Source of the DNA: Typhlomys cinereus
Taxonomy: Eukaryota > Chordata > Mammalia > Rodentia > Platacanthomyidae
Length of the DNA stretch: 64,000 bases
NCBI GenBank assembly: GCA_023101885.1
Contig: JALPQD010000407.1
Location: 674,346-738,345 of the forward strand
Direction of reading: 5' to 3'
Below are positions 39,601 through 50,879 of the stretch, piece by piece. Within the stretch, counting starts at the first letter, position 1, and every line of letters starts with the position of its first letter. Both the position numbers and the translations under genes were made by a program. The notes under the pieces were generated by a model. That model was not told the DNA's origin. It searched no databases and was given only the letters and a program-made list of their open reading frames with translations.

Positions 39601-41568
39601 TCACACATCAGTTTCTACAGCCTTTGCATTGGAACAGTTGTTTTTATCTGTCTCACTGTCTTCTCCCTTTCCCTGACCTTTCTCCTCTTTCGCACACAGA
39701 GATTCCTTAACTCCTTCTTCCATTTCTAGGTACTCTGACTTGTCCCCCAGGGAAGAAGAAGTAGAGCTCCGGAATTTCTTGAGCAAATTAGAAGGGAGGT
39801 ACGGGCAACTGACAGCATTTTGTGTCATTTGTGTCTGTTCCTCGTTTTCAGTCTCTCTGTGGTAGAAATAGTTAAAATTGGAGACAATCACTGGCACTGG
39901 CAAAGCAATGGTTAAGACACCGGCAATGGCACACAGCGACCCCACGATCTTGCCCCCCACCGTGATGGGCTTCATGTCCCCGTAGCCCACGGTTGTCATG
40001 GTGACCACAGCCCACCAAAATGCATCCGGGATGCTTTGGAAATGGGTGGTGGGCTCATCCGCCTCTGCGAAGTATACAGCGCTTGAGAAGAGGATGACCC
40101 CGATGAAGAGGAAGAAGATCAGAAGGCCCAGCTCCCGCATGCTGGCTCTGAGGGTGTGGCCCAGGATCTGCAGGCCTTTGGAGTGTCTGGAGAGTTTGAA
40201 AATCCGGAACACGCGGACCAGACGAATGATCCTGAGGATGGCGAAGGACATGGCCTGCTGCTGCTGCCCGTTGCCGCCGCCTTGCTGCTGCGCCAGGTCC
40301 GTGCCCAGAGTGATGAAGTAAGGCAGAATGGACACGATGTCGATGGTGTTCATGATGTTTTTGAAGAAGAGCGCTTGGCTGGGGCAAGCAAAGCAGCGAA
40401 CCACGAACTCAAAGGAAAACCACACGATGCAGACTGTCTCCACGATGAAGAAGGGGTCGTTGAAGATGGTGTGCCCCGAGTTGTCCAGGTGGGATCCCGA
40501 AGTGTCGTTCAGCAGCCCGTTGTGCCCGCTGGCACTCAGGGACAGGGTGAGATCCCGGTCATCCCTGAACTCGGGCAAGGTTTCCAGGCAAAAGATGACG
40601 ATGGAGATGAGGATGACCAGAACAGACACGATGGCTATGCCCCTGGCAGGACTGGAGCTCTCTGGATACTCAAAGAGGAGCCAGATCTGTTTCTTAAATT
40701 CGTTCTCCGGCAGGGCCCTGTCTTCCTCCTCCCTCACGAACCCCTCGTCCTCCCGGAACTTGAGCAGGGCTTCCTCTCCCAGCTGATAGAACTTCACCTC
40801 CTCGGTGAAGATATCAAAGGGGACGTTGACCGGTCTCTTCAGGCGACCTCCTGACTGATAGTAATATAAAATAGCGTCAAAGCTGGGTCGGTTCCTGTCA
40901 AAAAAATACTCATTGCGCAAAGGGTCAAAGTACTGAGTCCTTTTCTCAGGATCCCCCAGCAAAGTCTCTGGAAACTGGGCCAGAGTTTTCATCTGGGTTT
41001 CAAAGCGAAGGCCGGACACGTTTATCACCACGCGTTCACAGCAGTCACTGTAGCGGACAGAACTGTAGCCACCACCACCGGCATCGTCCTGGGGCAGGAG
41101 ATCGGTGTAGGAACACTCATCCCCGTGGTCATCTTCGCTGTAGTAAAACCTTCCTTCCTCTTCTTCCTCCTCTTCTTCCTCCTCCTCTTCCTCCTCTTCG
41201 CTCAGTTCCCGTAGGATCTTCTCCTCGGAGCCACTGGGCATCAGGTCGGAGCAGTGAGGAAAACTGCTTTGGCGGTGGTGGGCTTTCTTCTTCTCAGACT
41301 TCTGTCGCCTCCTCCTCCTCCGACTACCTCGGCTACCTTGAGGATCGTGGGAAGAGTAGGCCCCACGCGTCTGGTGGTGGTGGTGGGATCCCCCTCCCGA
41401 ACCCCCACTGCCTTCCACAGCAGCTGTGGCGGCTGCAACAGCTGCAGCTGCAGCTGCCCTTGAATGAGCCAGCCTCTCCCTCTCCCGGGCCCGGGCCTGG
41501 GCTGCATAACCATAAGGCATGTGACTGTTGCACCCTGAGCTGTCCGCACTCACCATTGCAACCTCCAT
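39601..41568 (-). CDS. KCNA4: Kv1.4 voltage-gated potassium channel alpha subunit, complete
   Basis: This 655-residue protein forms a tetrameric plasma-membrane K+ channel that gives fast-inactivating A-type current in neurons and heart. Visible in order are: an N-terminal ball (residues 1-37, Cys13 present), an Ala-rich run (38-50), His and Arg clusters, a run of 15 Glu (124-138) after Ser123, and the T1 tetramerisation domain (about 178-276). S1 is about 309-331, S2 371-394 (Phe384, Glu387), S3 402-421 (Asp410) and S4 442-461 (Arg446, 449, 452, 455, Lys458, Arg461). S5 is about 476-500, the pore filter TVGYG is 526-530 with Lys533 after it, and S6 is 540-566 with PVP at 557-559. The C-terminus ETDV is a PDZ ligand. 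An N-glycosylation sequon (NDT, 354-356) lies in the S1-S2 loop. The length matches rat Kv1.4, the coding exon is intronless as usual for Kv1 genes, and the ATG has a strong Kozak context. Oddity: Thr408 in S3, where I recall Ile in mouse, rat and human. Confidence 0.98.
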   Translation of the reverse strand: MEVAMVSADSSGCNSHMPYGYAAQARARERERLAHSRAAAAAAVAAATAAVEGSGGSGGGSHHHHQTRGAYSSHDPQGSRGSRRRRRRQKSEKKKAHHRQSSFPHCSDLMPSGSEEKILRELSEEEEEEEEEEEEEEEGRFYYSEDDHGDECSYTDLLPQDDAGGGGYSSVRYSDCCERVVINVSGLRFETQMKTLAQFPETLLGDPEKRTQYFDPLRNEYFFDRNRPSFDAILYYYQSGGRLKRPVNVPFDIFTEEVKFYQLGEEALLKFREDEGFVREEEDRALPENEFKKQIWLLFEYPESSSPARGIAIVSVLVILISIVIFCLETLPEFRDDRDLTLSLSASGHNGLLNDTSGSHLDNSGHTIFNDPFFIVETVCIVWFSFEFVVRCFACPSQALFFKNIMNTIDIVSILPYFITLGTDLAQQQGGGNGQQQQAMSFAILRIIRLVRVFRIFKLSRHSKGLQILGHTLRASMRELGLLIFFLFIGVILFSSAVYFAEADEPTTHFQSIPDAFWWAVVTMTTVGYGDMKPITVGGKIVGSLCAIAGVLTIALPVPVIVSNFNYFYHRETENEEQTQMTQNAVSCPYLPSNLLKKFRSSTSSSLGDKSEYLEMEEGVKESLCAKEEKGQGKGEDSETDKNNCSNAKAVETDV

Positions 41569-41589
41569 GGTGGTGGTGTGAGGAAATGG
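41569..41589 (-). other. KCNA4: Predicted 5' UTR part of KCNA4 coding exon
   Basis: On the minus strand a pyrimidine-rich tract runs into a CAG at 41592-41590. This would be a splice acceptor and leaves a 21-base leader before the ATG. The leader ends in CACCACCACC directly before ATGG, a strong Kozak context. An acceptor further upstream is possible, in which case the pyrimidine tract would be part of the mRNA. Splicing is inferred, not shown. Confidence 0.4.
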
Positions 41590-41650
41590 CTGCTTCCAGT
41601 TGTAGGAGAAGAAGGAGAAGAAGAAGAAAGGAAAATAGGGCAGCTTCTTT
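41590..41650 (-). promoter_or_regulatory. Polypyrimidine tract upstream of the KCNA4 start codon
   Basis: On the minus strand this stretch is almost all C and T (TTC/TCC units, about 41597-41637) and ends at a CAG. In the intron model it is the polypyrimidine tract of the 3' splice site. In mouse Kv1.4 the long 5' leader has been reported to hold an internal ribosome entry site that binds polypyrimidine-tract-binding protein. If this segment is exonic it would be a candidate for that element. The sequence alone does not separate these readings. Confidence 0.4.
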
Positions 41651-42511
41651 TCTCACCAAATTAAGGTAAGTTTGCTACCCTTCAGCAGATTGCTTGGAAG
41701 ACTAAGGGTATTTTCAGTCCAACTTTGCATTTTCTGTTTTTAAATCAGCATGCCCCATGCTTTCTCTTCTCAGAGATCCGATGTTGCTCTTCAGAGCCTG
41801 GCTAGACTAGACAAACAGCTGAGTGCTCCTAAAACGTAAGTCAAAAAAATGCTGCAATCTCCCCAACACCTACGTTTCTGGTGGGGGTAGATGTTCCAAT
41901 CTGGAAAGATGTCTCAGATGTGGCCAGCGATGGTGCTGGAAGACCGCAAGCCTCTGACAGCCAGCAGTTGTGCCTAGAAAATGAAATATATTTTTTTCTG
42001 CACGGAAATTGTCCAAAGCTCTGTCCATCAAATTTGAATAATATGCAAATGAGTCTTTCGTCTTAGCACTTGCCTTCTAGTGATGTCCTGACCCATGTTA
42101 AGACGGAGCTTTAAGAATGTCCAGTCATTGCTGCTCAGTGTCTATGAGGTTGATTCCCCACGCTCTCCCTTTAACTTCATCAAGGCTTTACTGGACCCAA
42201 AGGCAATGCCAAGTCGTGGACAGAGGCAAAGACCTTGGAGGTAGAAAAGGAACTCGATGAGGTTTGGGTAGAGACAGACCCAGTTCTGAGTTCTCCATAG
42301 ACATCAAGGAAATGAAGAGCATCCTTTGGCTAAAATCATTCAGAAGAAGCACTTCGCCTGAAAAGGAATAGGAAACAAGCACAGGAGAAAAATAAAAGAG
42401 GAATCAAATCCAAAAGAGCAAACAGCATCTTACATCACAAACACTTCTCTGGTCTTCAGGCAAATCACACTGGGAGGCCATATATTTTCAAGAGGATACA
42501 CTAGCTGGCTC

Positions 42512-42513
<2 letters not shown>

Positions 42514-42564
<51 letters not shown>
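42514..42564 (+). repeat. (CT)n microsatellite in predicted KCNA4 intron
   Basis: About 25 CT units, not visibly attached to a SINE. Confidence 0.97.
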
Positions 42565-42568
<4 letters not shown>

Positions 42569-45335
42569 CACAACATCTTTCTGCTCTGCTTCTTTGGTTA
42601 TTATTTCAGCTCCATTTAGCTTCATGGCAACTCACTTATTTTTTTCCTTCTTTCCACTCTCAATAGGGTTCCTGCTTCCCTCTGCCCCTTCACCAATGCC
42701 AGCTAACGATTCTCACTCTCATTCTCTTCATTCAGCAGTAATAACACTGTTACTGTACAGTTATTTCTATCCTTCATTTTCCTCATGGCACCATTCCTTA
42801 ATTTTCACTCATAAGATGTAGCTGAATTAAATGTCCTTCCACATCTTTCTGTCTTGAGTCAAGATTAGGGAAGTGAGACAAACCAGCTTTCTTCAGTGTA
42901 GGATCCACTACTGAATGGACTTCAGTCACCTTATCTAGTGTGGTGTATATACTTCATGTTGTTTACTCCACTTTTGTAAGAATCAAAGAAGATAATGGAT
43001 ATTATTAGACCAGCACACTATCTTGCATACAGTGAATAACATTACATGGCAGTTATGAATAATGCATATCTAACCCAGACTTTTATTGTCTGTCTATGGA
43101 TCCCTGAGAGATCATGCCTTATGCCACTGAGAATATCCAGGACTTCCAGACCTCACCAATGACTGAGTGAATTTGACACTCTGACTCCCTGAAACATGTC
43201 CCTGTTGTTTTTCTTCGCTCTAGCTTCCTGAACACTCCCTACCACCCACAACCCAGGCGCGAACACCAGCTTCCAATCTCTCCACAGTCTCTCTGCAGAG
43301 TCTCTCTCCATGTTCACCTGCTACACTTTTCACTTTTCTGAGAGAACTTCAGCCTTATCATTTAAATCTGTTTGCATGGACGCTGTTCTTGGCCCATTTC
43401 ACTTTATAACTGCATTCAGATCTCTCATTCCCTGACTCATCTCATCTTTCTTTTTTCCCCCCACCTTCTCCTTCTTGCTCACAGGGTCCTCAAAGACCTC
43501 ATCTGTTCCCACTCTCACCTGCTATTCTTGGCGGTTCTTCCTTACTTTGGCCTCCCAAGTACAGTGAACTCATCTCCTCAGCCAGGACTCATAAAACCCC
43601 TGTCTCCTCTTGCTTCCTCTATTTACTCTGTCCAAGAGGACTTCTAAGAATACAGAAAGTGACCCTGAGAACTGGAAAGGATGTGTCCATTAGAATGCAG
43701 GGCACCCTCCAGCTTCTATTACTGGAAGCACTTGGACAGCATAAGAGCAATGACTTTCTGAAACCATTAATGGGATCTGGCTCTTGACCACCTGCTGCTC
43801 CTAGCTGATAGTGTCAGCCTTACAACACAAACACACACACAAGTTTCATGAGGTGACAAGCAGGAAGATGGCAGACAGGGCTTGTCAATCACCCATCCTT
43901 GACTGAGACACAAAAATCAGAAAATGCACCTCTGAAGTCATCCCATGCAACATCCTCTTTTGCTAACCTGACCCCTGACATCAACTTACACCTCACAAGT
44001 GTTTACCACCGCAAAGGTGTCCAAATCCATACTTACAAAGCCTGTCTAGGGCTGTGTGCTCACTCTTGAGTATTGGATCAACATTCCTGAAGACTTGCAT
44101 AGCCCCAATTGCCCAAATTGATAGTTTGTTCAATTTCTCCCCCAATTTACCTGGAGCAAGTTATACATACGCCACTTAAGTTAGTCCTGAGTGCAACTGA
44201 AGTATCCTTTATTTACACAATGCACGCACATGCCTCTTCCACCTGAGTAACTCCCAAAGGATCCTGAAGTAGAGGGTCTTGTAAGCCACTGTCACTTTTG
44301 CAGGAGCTGCAGACCTACTTTCTTTCTGTCCCACACAAAATGATTTCTTATTCATGTATGCATTCAGGTTTAGTAATTATTGTTTATCTAACTCTTTCTC
44401 AACCCTCCAACACCAACCTGTCTTCCTTTTAATTGGCTACTAGTTACCTCACATTTTCAGAAAGACATTTAAAAAAAAGGAAAGACAAGAAAGAAAGCAA
44501 GATAACAAGGAGAGAGAGAGAGAGAGAAGAGAACCCACTGGTTTAAAATCCTGCTCCTCCAGGTATTCCTGGTAGGAGAATCTGCTCAAGTCACCTCCCA
44601 GGAGCCTTTATGCAAGAGATCTCTGTGGGTGATCTCCCCATCCTCTTTAAGACCATTAAAGTAATAGGATTTTGTAGTCCCTCCTTTTCTTCAATCTCTG
44701 TGCTCCCAAGCATCCCCTTCCCTCCTCCTCTCATCCCCACCAACAAGGCTGTTTTCATCTCTGGATGCTAATTCCTGCAACTGTGTTAGGGTGGTACCTG
44801 AACCTTATCTGAGAGAAAGGAGGAGGGAAAGAGGGAGAAAGGAGAGAGAACCAGAAAGCCAACACCATAGAAACATGTACTTCCACGCACGCCATTTATA
44901 CAGTCCCTGTGGGTTGCTCAAAAGCTGCGAAAATGCATGCCATCCTAATGTTGGGAGAGGCAGCAGTACAAACCCGTTCATCAGCTGTTTAGAAAGAAGG
45001 GGAACCCGAGAGGCTGGGATGAGGCCAGAGGATGCTAAATGTAAACCCCACCTCACCAGGGAAAGACATCTTTAATTTCACCCTGGTCTCCAAGACCTGG
45101 GTTCCCTCCAGTTTGGACACACATTAAGCAGGGCGCACTCACCCCATCCCCTAGGCTGGCCCCCCAGAGCTCCACGTAGCATCTGCACCTCCCTTCTCCC
45201 ACCTCCTGGTTTATTTTTAACCGCCTTCCATTCATGCCCTTCTGTCACATTCTCGATATTATTTATCCCTCAAATGTCCACAGTTTCCTAACAGCCGAAC
45301 ACAGCGTGGAGGAAAGATAAGAAAGGTATACTTAC

Positions 45336-45900
45336 AGTTCCCAGGAGGGAAGAAAAATAAAAATAGAGAAAATCCCCCCGGTGGTTTCCTTTTCTCCGCC
45401 TCTGGCTGCAACAGCTGGAGGAGGGGCAAAACAGTCTTCGCGGGGGTAAGAGGAATCTCTCTCGGGTTTGGCAGGTGGAGGTTCTGAAATATCCACTGAG
45501 CAAGTTGTGTCGTCTGGGCCAGAGAAGCGTAGAGTCCTCGCTACTGGAGCCAGGGGGTGAGGATGGGGCTGCCTTAAACAAGACCCCTGAGACCCTTGCT
45601 TCTTCTGGAGTTCTGCACAGACAGCTGGGCTGGGAAAAGGAGTCAAGGTTCCCTCCCAAAAAGACACAGAATCCTAGACAGCAGCGATCACTTGTTAAGC
45701 CTGAATTCCTTCTCCAGGATCCATCCCGGTCTCCCTCTCTGGCTGGCTGCAAGAGCAGCACACGCCTCCCCTGGCCGCGTTCGCGCACGGGCGGGGGCGG
45801 GGCCAGGCCGGGCGGAGGGTGTGGCCTTCGGGGCTGTCGCCCGCGGCGCCTCCCAGCGCAGCTGGGCTCCAGCAGTCACGACGCCAGAACCGCGACCCCA
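45336..45900 (-). other. KCNA4: Candidate non-coding first exon of KCNA4
   Basis: The 3' edge is set by a strong minus-strand donor, GTAAGTATAC, directly after GGGAACT. The 5' edge is not determined. The exon may begin in the GC-rich stretch near 45.8-45.9 kb, or extend to about 46.4 kb if the leader is as long as the roughly 1.2 kb reported for mouse. The minus strand here has open frames with ATGs (for example starting at 45788 and 45667). In this model they would be upstream ORFs or chance frames. Confidence 0.45.
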
Positions 45901-46550
45901 CCCCCATCCCTCGTCCTGGCCCCCCCGGCTCCCCAGCTTCTGAAAAGGATCCTCAGAGCACTTGACTGCCACCCCTAGAAGAAAGGAGCAAATCCCAGAG
46001 GCAGAGGTGTCCCCGTTGGAGCTGGAATAGGTGTCCCGAAGGTAACGCAGGCGCCCCAGAGAATCCTAGCAAACAGAGGTCACCCAGGGGAGATGCACTC
46101 AAAAAAACGGACTGCCTTAGGGCGTCTTCTCCAGGCACTGCCCTCATTTCACTTGCCCTCCCCTGGCGTCCCTCCTCCGCTCTCCCCAGAGAGTATATTT
46201 GGGGGTGGGGCTCTGGTGCATCTCTCCGGAGACCCCGGGTCCATGGAACGCTCCTTTTGGCTGCGAAGGCACCGGGAGCGTAGACTCGACCATTCCTGGT
46301 ATAAAGAGTCTGAAGCATCAGTTCCTAGCTGGTCCAGTTCTGAGCGCAGAGAAGATCAATTTAAACCATTCCGTAGAGCTGGAGGAGAGAAGGAGTGGCC
46401 GAAATTGCAGTTTGCCCAAGGCTGGAAGCTGCTCTTCAGGCAGAAGTCTGGGGGTGGGGGAAAGAGACAGTTTAAGAGAGCGATGGGCACATTCAAGAGG
46501 AACCTGGCTGGAGTCTTCAGGAGGCTGAAAGAAGCACTCAGCGGACCTGT
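45700..46550 (-). promoter_or_regulatory. KCNA4: CpG-rich promoter region, probable KCNA4 promoter
   Basis: This is the only extended GC-rich, CpG-dense segment outside the KCNA4 coding exon, densest at 45770-45900. It contains Sp1-type GC boxes, including GGGCGGGGGCGGGGCC at 45789-45804 and GGGCGG at 45810-45815. I saw no TATA box in minus orientation. A TATAAA near 46300 lies on the plus strand and points away. Its position about 4 kb upstream of the coding exon fits a TATA-less CpG-island promoter for KCNA4. Confidence 0.6.
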
Positions 46551-46647
46551 TGCTGTCTAAAGAAAAGAAATTTGACGGCTCTATGCCGGGGGGAGGCTGT
46601 GGAAGTGGAAGACAGGGGTACCTTTATCTTGGTGACTCTAACTCATA

Positions 46648-46718
46648 ATTTTTTTCCTGTACTTTCTGAGGGTCAAGCCAAACACTCTATCAATTGAGCT
46701 TTATCCCCCAGCACAGTC
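46648..46718 (-). mobile_element. ID-like SINE fragment, antisense
   Basis: The reverse complement reads GGGGGATAAAGCTCAATTGA, TAGAGTGTTTGGCTTGACCC, then an A-rich end: the 5' part of an ID element with its A box. It lies just upstream of the GC-rich KCNA4 promoter area. Confidence 0.6.
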
Positions 46719-46719
46719 T

Positions 46720-49085
46720 AATCTCTACCACTGTCCACCTCTGTTCTAAAAACAAACATACACTGTAAGTACAGTGCTCCTCCCTGGGCATACAAGTACA
46801 GAGTCCAGAGAAATGTCCCTACTCCAGAATGGACTTTCAGGACATGGATGCCAATATGCAATCCCCATAAATCCCCAGAAAAACAAAAAAGACAGTTGTT
46901 CATGGTGGGAAATGGGAACTGACATGCTCTGTCACACACTTGGAAGGCCAGGTTGCACTTCGAGTCGGGTCTCCCAGTGCCCCAGGGCTGAGCGTGGCAA
47001 ACAGTGGACATGCTTGTCCAAGTGCTGGAGCGGATCCGACCTGGACTAGTCTTCGGTTGGCACCTGGGATGCCACTGCCACACTCCACTGGCAGCAGCTT
47101 TGTTCCAGGGCCTATTGGGCCTCCTCTTTTGTGATTCTCAATTAATTATTAAGAGAAATATTCCTGAGCTGAATTATAGATATGTCCTGTGTGCGCTCAC
47201 CTAGCCACGGCTGGCTGGGGAAGGACAACTAGAAGACTGCTCTTGTCATCTACTTTTTTAAAACATGAGGTGGGGATGGGATCCTAATTGTCATCAGTGA
47301 AAAGAAAAATAAAGAAAAACCTGGTTAGATCTGGTTTCCTAATTTCTTCAAACGAAGATTTTTTTTCCCTGAATGAATTGACCTATAGCCCTGTGGTTTG
47401 GCATGCAAGCAAAGGAATGGACAGAGGTACCTCTAGGCAGCTTTACAAAAACTTGTTCTAATTCATTCCCTAACAGTGATTCCAGCAAATAGGGAGAGCA
47501 GATGTCTACAAATTTCAAGAGGGTCTTGCTCATCCCCATATTAGGTTACATATCCTCTGGCTACCTCTCCTAGAAATTGGGCCATGCCCCACCCCCCAAT
47601 CCCTGAAACCTCTGTCCCTGCCCTTGGCAGTTCCCTTCCGACCCACTTGCATATATAAGTCCAGTTTCCCTCTCCTCTGGTCAGGACCAAGCCATCTTTA
47701 AATTATAACCAGTGTTTATCAGTACCTTCCTGATTTCTTGCACATGTTTCCTGCCATCCCTAAAAAAGCTATACAAATGAGAAAACTCCTTTGTTTTGGA
47801 GAACTCAGCTGATTCTCTAAAGTCTTCAGATCTCCCCTCCTGCCCTGTTGTGTCTGTAGTGGCTCTCTCTAAACTACTTCTGCCCTAATGTTCTCCCCTA
47901 TCAAGATCCGACCCCAAGCACGACTCCTGTAAAGGCAATGCTTAAAGCTCATGTTTCTGAAAGGTAATTAGCTTAGCTTCCTTTACTAGTGAACCAGCCA
48001 ACCTGTTCTTTCATTTGTTAAAGCACTGTACGATACTAGGTGAGGTCCTGGGCAGTTTCACACATGCCACAGGCAGATGACTTGTACTTACTGTTGGCTG
48101 CCTGAAGGCTGTTTCTTGGGATGGTAGAAGGTAGGGCTAAGGACATGGGATGGTGGGACAAGTTTCCAAAAGCAGTTTCCGAGATCAATCCAGAGTATCT
48201 ATGGAATGCTCTCAGAAGGATGAAAAGCAAGATTGAATGGTGCACAGAAGAGAGTAACTAGACTAAAGTTTGGACGCTTCACTTGCATGATGTTGAAAAA
48301 TTAAGAATTATGTTTCTGTATACCATTGAGTATTTAATCATGCTGTGGGGCAGAAATTAGAGGTTTTAAATGTCCAAAGTCTTTGTTAACATCTTCATTT
48401 CATAAGTATTAAAAATACTAATTACTGAAGAAAGAAAGAAGCTGAGAAAAAACACACTAACGTAAATGTTCATTCAGGTCATAAGAATACACATTGATTT
48501 TATTAACACCTGGTAATGTTCATTGAGTTTCCAGCCAGTCACAGCCTCTAAGTTCTTTGCACATATTGTTCAACTTAATATGGATAACTAAACAACTCAT
48601 AAAACCTCATATGACAGGTACTACCACTGTGACTGCTTTTATGGAAAAGGAAATTGAGACTTACAGTGGTTATGTAACCTGTCTAAAGTTGCATAATTTA
48701 TGATGTAGCAGAACTAAACCTGTGATTCTGCATTATGGGAAGAACCTGTGACAATCATGCCCTGTGGTCTATGTCCATGGATCTACATAAGCTGCAACTG
48801 TTGCAAATGCATGAACCAATTATGAATGAAGGGGATTCGTGACAGGACAGAAGTAGGAAAATGTTGCACCTGGAGTGCCAAGACTAGAAGCTTCCAATCT
48901 GAAGGAATTGCTAAGAAAAAAAGCAGAGGTAAATTTCAAGAATGTAAGAGCTGGAGCAGCTACTATGGAAAACATATGGACTCCTGATGTTTACAATAGG
49001 GACGAGAGCAAAGAGAATGGAGTGTATAAGCGTGGCACCTTGGAAGAACATGTCCTTCTCTCATCCTTGCCCCACTCCAACACAC
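46720..49085. other. Intergenic DNA upstream of KCNA4, nothing recognised
   Basis: Several short open frames overlap at 46.7-47.2 kb, but none has a recognisable domain. No clear young repeat is seen. Confidence 0.45.
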
Positions 49086-49086
49086 G

Positions 49087-49089
<3 letters not shown>

Positions 49090-49131
<42 letters not shown>
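49090..49131 (+). repeat. (CA)n microsatellite
   Basis: About 21 CA units, ending in CGAACAC. Confidence 0.97.
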
Positions 49132-49133
<2 letters not shown>

Positions 49134-49139
49134 ACACAG

Positions 49140-50000
49140 CCTTTTCTGCTTATTTAAGGAAATTCTTTGTAAAACAAACCAACAACAAAAAGAAATCAAT
49201 CCATTTCTCTCCCTCTCATCTTTTTAGAGATTTTTAAAACCTCATGCACTTGCTGAGCAGAAAGATTTTTAAATTTTAAATTTTTGCTTGTGCCTTAACT
49301 TATTCCCCGAATTTACTTTTCTTTGAAAGAAAGAACTACTTCTTGCCTCCAAGCTTCCTACCTCCACATATGCCTACTACCACAAGTAAATTCCCATTGG
49401 TTTGACTTCTTTCACTGGTGGCAGAGAAATTCCACTTCATTCTACAAACCTTTGTTAAATGCAGCATTGGGCAAAGAGAGCAGATTTTTTCCTCTGTACA
49501 AACCAGGGTGATTCTCTTCTAGAACTAGTGAATAGCCATGTTCTGTTTCCTTCTTTATCTTTAAAACAAGCCTCTGATGTTTTCCTGAAATTAGGTGTTA
49601 TGTTTTGAGAAACTAACTGAGTCTCTGGTCCAAGTTGTAAATGAATAAAGCAAGAGACTTCATGGGCCAGAAAAGTTGAAAGGCTGTGTTGAGAAAGAAC
49701 TAAATGTAAATCACTGCTTTTCTCTGCTTAGTCCTGACTTTCAGCTCCCTAATATTCTCAAATTCTGAAGTGATATAAAGATGAGAAAATGTCAGGGGAC
49801 TGGTTCCGTGCCTCCATTTCCAGATTTATATATGGAGATATTCTGAGGATCTCATTACTTCTTTATCCAAACAATCCACTTCTTTAGGTGTCACTTTAAT
49901 TTGTTTTCTAAAGTCTGTTCAAAACATTGTTTCCCATTCCACCTTAGGCACATGCTGCTTGACTCTTTAGACATCAGAAAGGCATTGTTAACTTCTGACT
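49140..50000. other. Intergenic DNA, nothing recognised
   Basis: No supported gene or repeat. Confidence 0.45.
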
Positions 50001-50004
50001 TCAG

Positions 50005-50345
50005 TCCACTGAAGCATCTGTAGCAAAATACCAGAAAGCAGGTGGGTTATAAACAATAGGATTTCTTTCCTAAAGTTCTGGAGGCTGAGACATGTGTGAT
50101 TATCATAACAAGCAATTTCCATGTTTGCTAAGGGCCTTTCTTGGTTCCCAGATGGCTCCTTCTAGCTAGGTCTTCACAAGGTGGAGATAGTAAGACAGCT
50201 TTCTGGGGCTTCTTTTCTAGCCACATTCCATAGGCTCTCCTGGCGTAGTGGGATGATCAGTTTCTGCTCCATATCAAGAGGGATTTGAATTATGAACTAG
50301 AAGCATGCAGACCACAGTGATGAAGAAGCATTAATCCTGGAGAGA
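50005..50345 (-). repeat. MaLR/MLT1-like LTR relic, antisense
   Basis: GCAAAATACCAGAAAGCAGG, TGGGTTATAAACAATAGGAT, AAAGTTCTGGAGGCTGAGAC and AGGTCTTCACAAGGTGGAGA follow the antisense order of ancient mammalian MaLR LTRs (ataccatagactgggtggcttataaacaacag ... ttctggaggctgg). The exact subfamily cannot be told. Confidence 0.5.
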
Positions 50346-50559
50346 AAGTGTGACCACTCACTTGATGACCCTCCTCAGGAAACAGGAAGACACTGCTACC
50401 TGCCTTGAGTAAAATTAATGGTCTAGAGAGTGGAAATCAAGAGTCAACCCACTAATGTGTTAAGGCTCTGACAAGGAGACAAGGAGAAGAGGCAATCCAT
50501 GGAGGTCATGAGGAACAACTCAAGGAAGAAAGAAGTCCATGGAAAAGGCTTATTAAAAA

Positions 50560-50870
50560 GGGTATAGAGGTTGGAGAAATGCTCAGGGCTTAAAAGGACC
50601 TGAATTTGGGTCCCAAATCCCAAGTAAAAATATTGGATGGCTATGGTCGTGCCCTGTAATTCTGCCCCTGGACGTCAGAGCCTGGAAAACCCCAAAGCAA
50701 ATCAATAAAGTGGAAGCGGAATCCAGGATATCTCCCAATGTCACCCTTGGGCCTCTGCAGGCACACACAGTCAAGTACATTCTTGTACACATGCCCGCAC
50801 ACACATGCACATTCACCCACATTCAGGCACACACATACACACCCATACATGAAGGAGAAAAATAAGGATG
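50560..50870 (+). mobile_element. B2-type SINE
   Basis: GGTTGGAGAAATGCTCAGGG, CCAAGTAAAAATATTGGATG, TGTAATTCTGCCCCTGGACG, CCCTTGGGCCTCTGCAGGCA and a CA-rich tail follow the order seen in the other B2 copies of this window (51785, 60155, 62606, 63168). Confidence 0.8.
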
Positions 50871-50879
50871 AGGAGGATA

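Larger units (their letters stand above)
41590..45335 (-). other. KCNA4: Predicted KCNA4 5' UTR intron
   Basis: The inferred intron is 3,746 bases, bounded by a donor GTAAGTAT (45335 downward) and an acceptor CAG at 41592-41590, both on the minus strand. The size is close to the roughly 3.4-kb leader intron I recall for mouse Kv1.4. It contains a CT microsatellite at 42514-42564, an octamer-like ATGCAAAT at 42043-42050 and otherwise unique sequence with pyrimidine-rich patches (42.6-43.6 kb). No convincing coding region is present inside. Confidence 0.5.

Noticed and set aside
40156..40854. 232-residue open frame on the plus strand
   Set aside because: It lies wholly inside the KCNA4 coding sequence on the opposite strand. 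It is a shadow of GC-rich coding DNA with no domain of its own.
45288..45978. Overlapping open frames of 94-167 residues on both strands
   Set aside because: All fall in the CpG-rich promoter/first exon region. They overlap each other and have low-complexity, Pro/Arg/Gly-rich composition.
46300..46306. TATAAA box near the CpG-rich region
   Set aside because: It is on the plus strand and so points away from KCNA4. No plus-strand gene follows.
46093..46560. 155-residue plus-strand open frame in the GC-rich region
   Set aside because: High GC lowers stop frequency. No domain, no splice context and an overlapping frame (46199-46528) of similar length suggest chance. A divergent transcript is possible but not supported.
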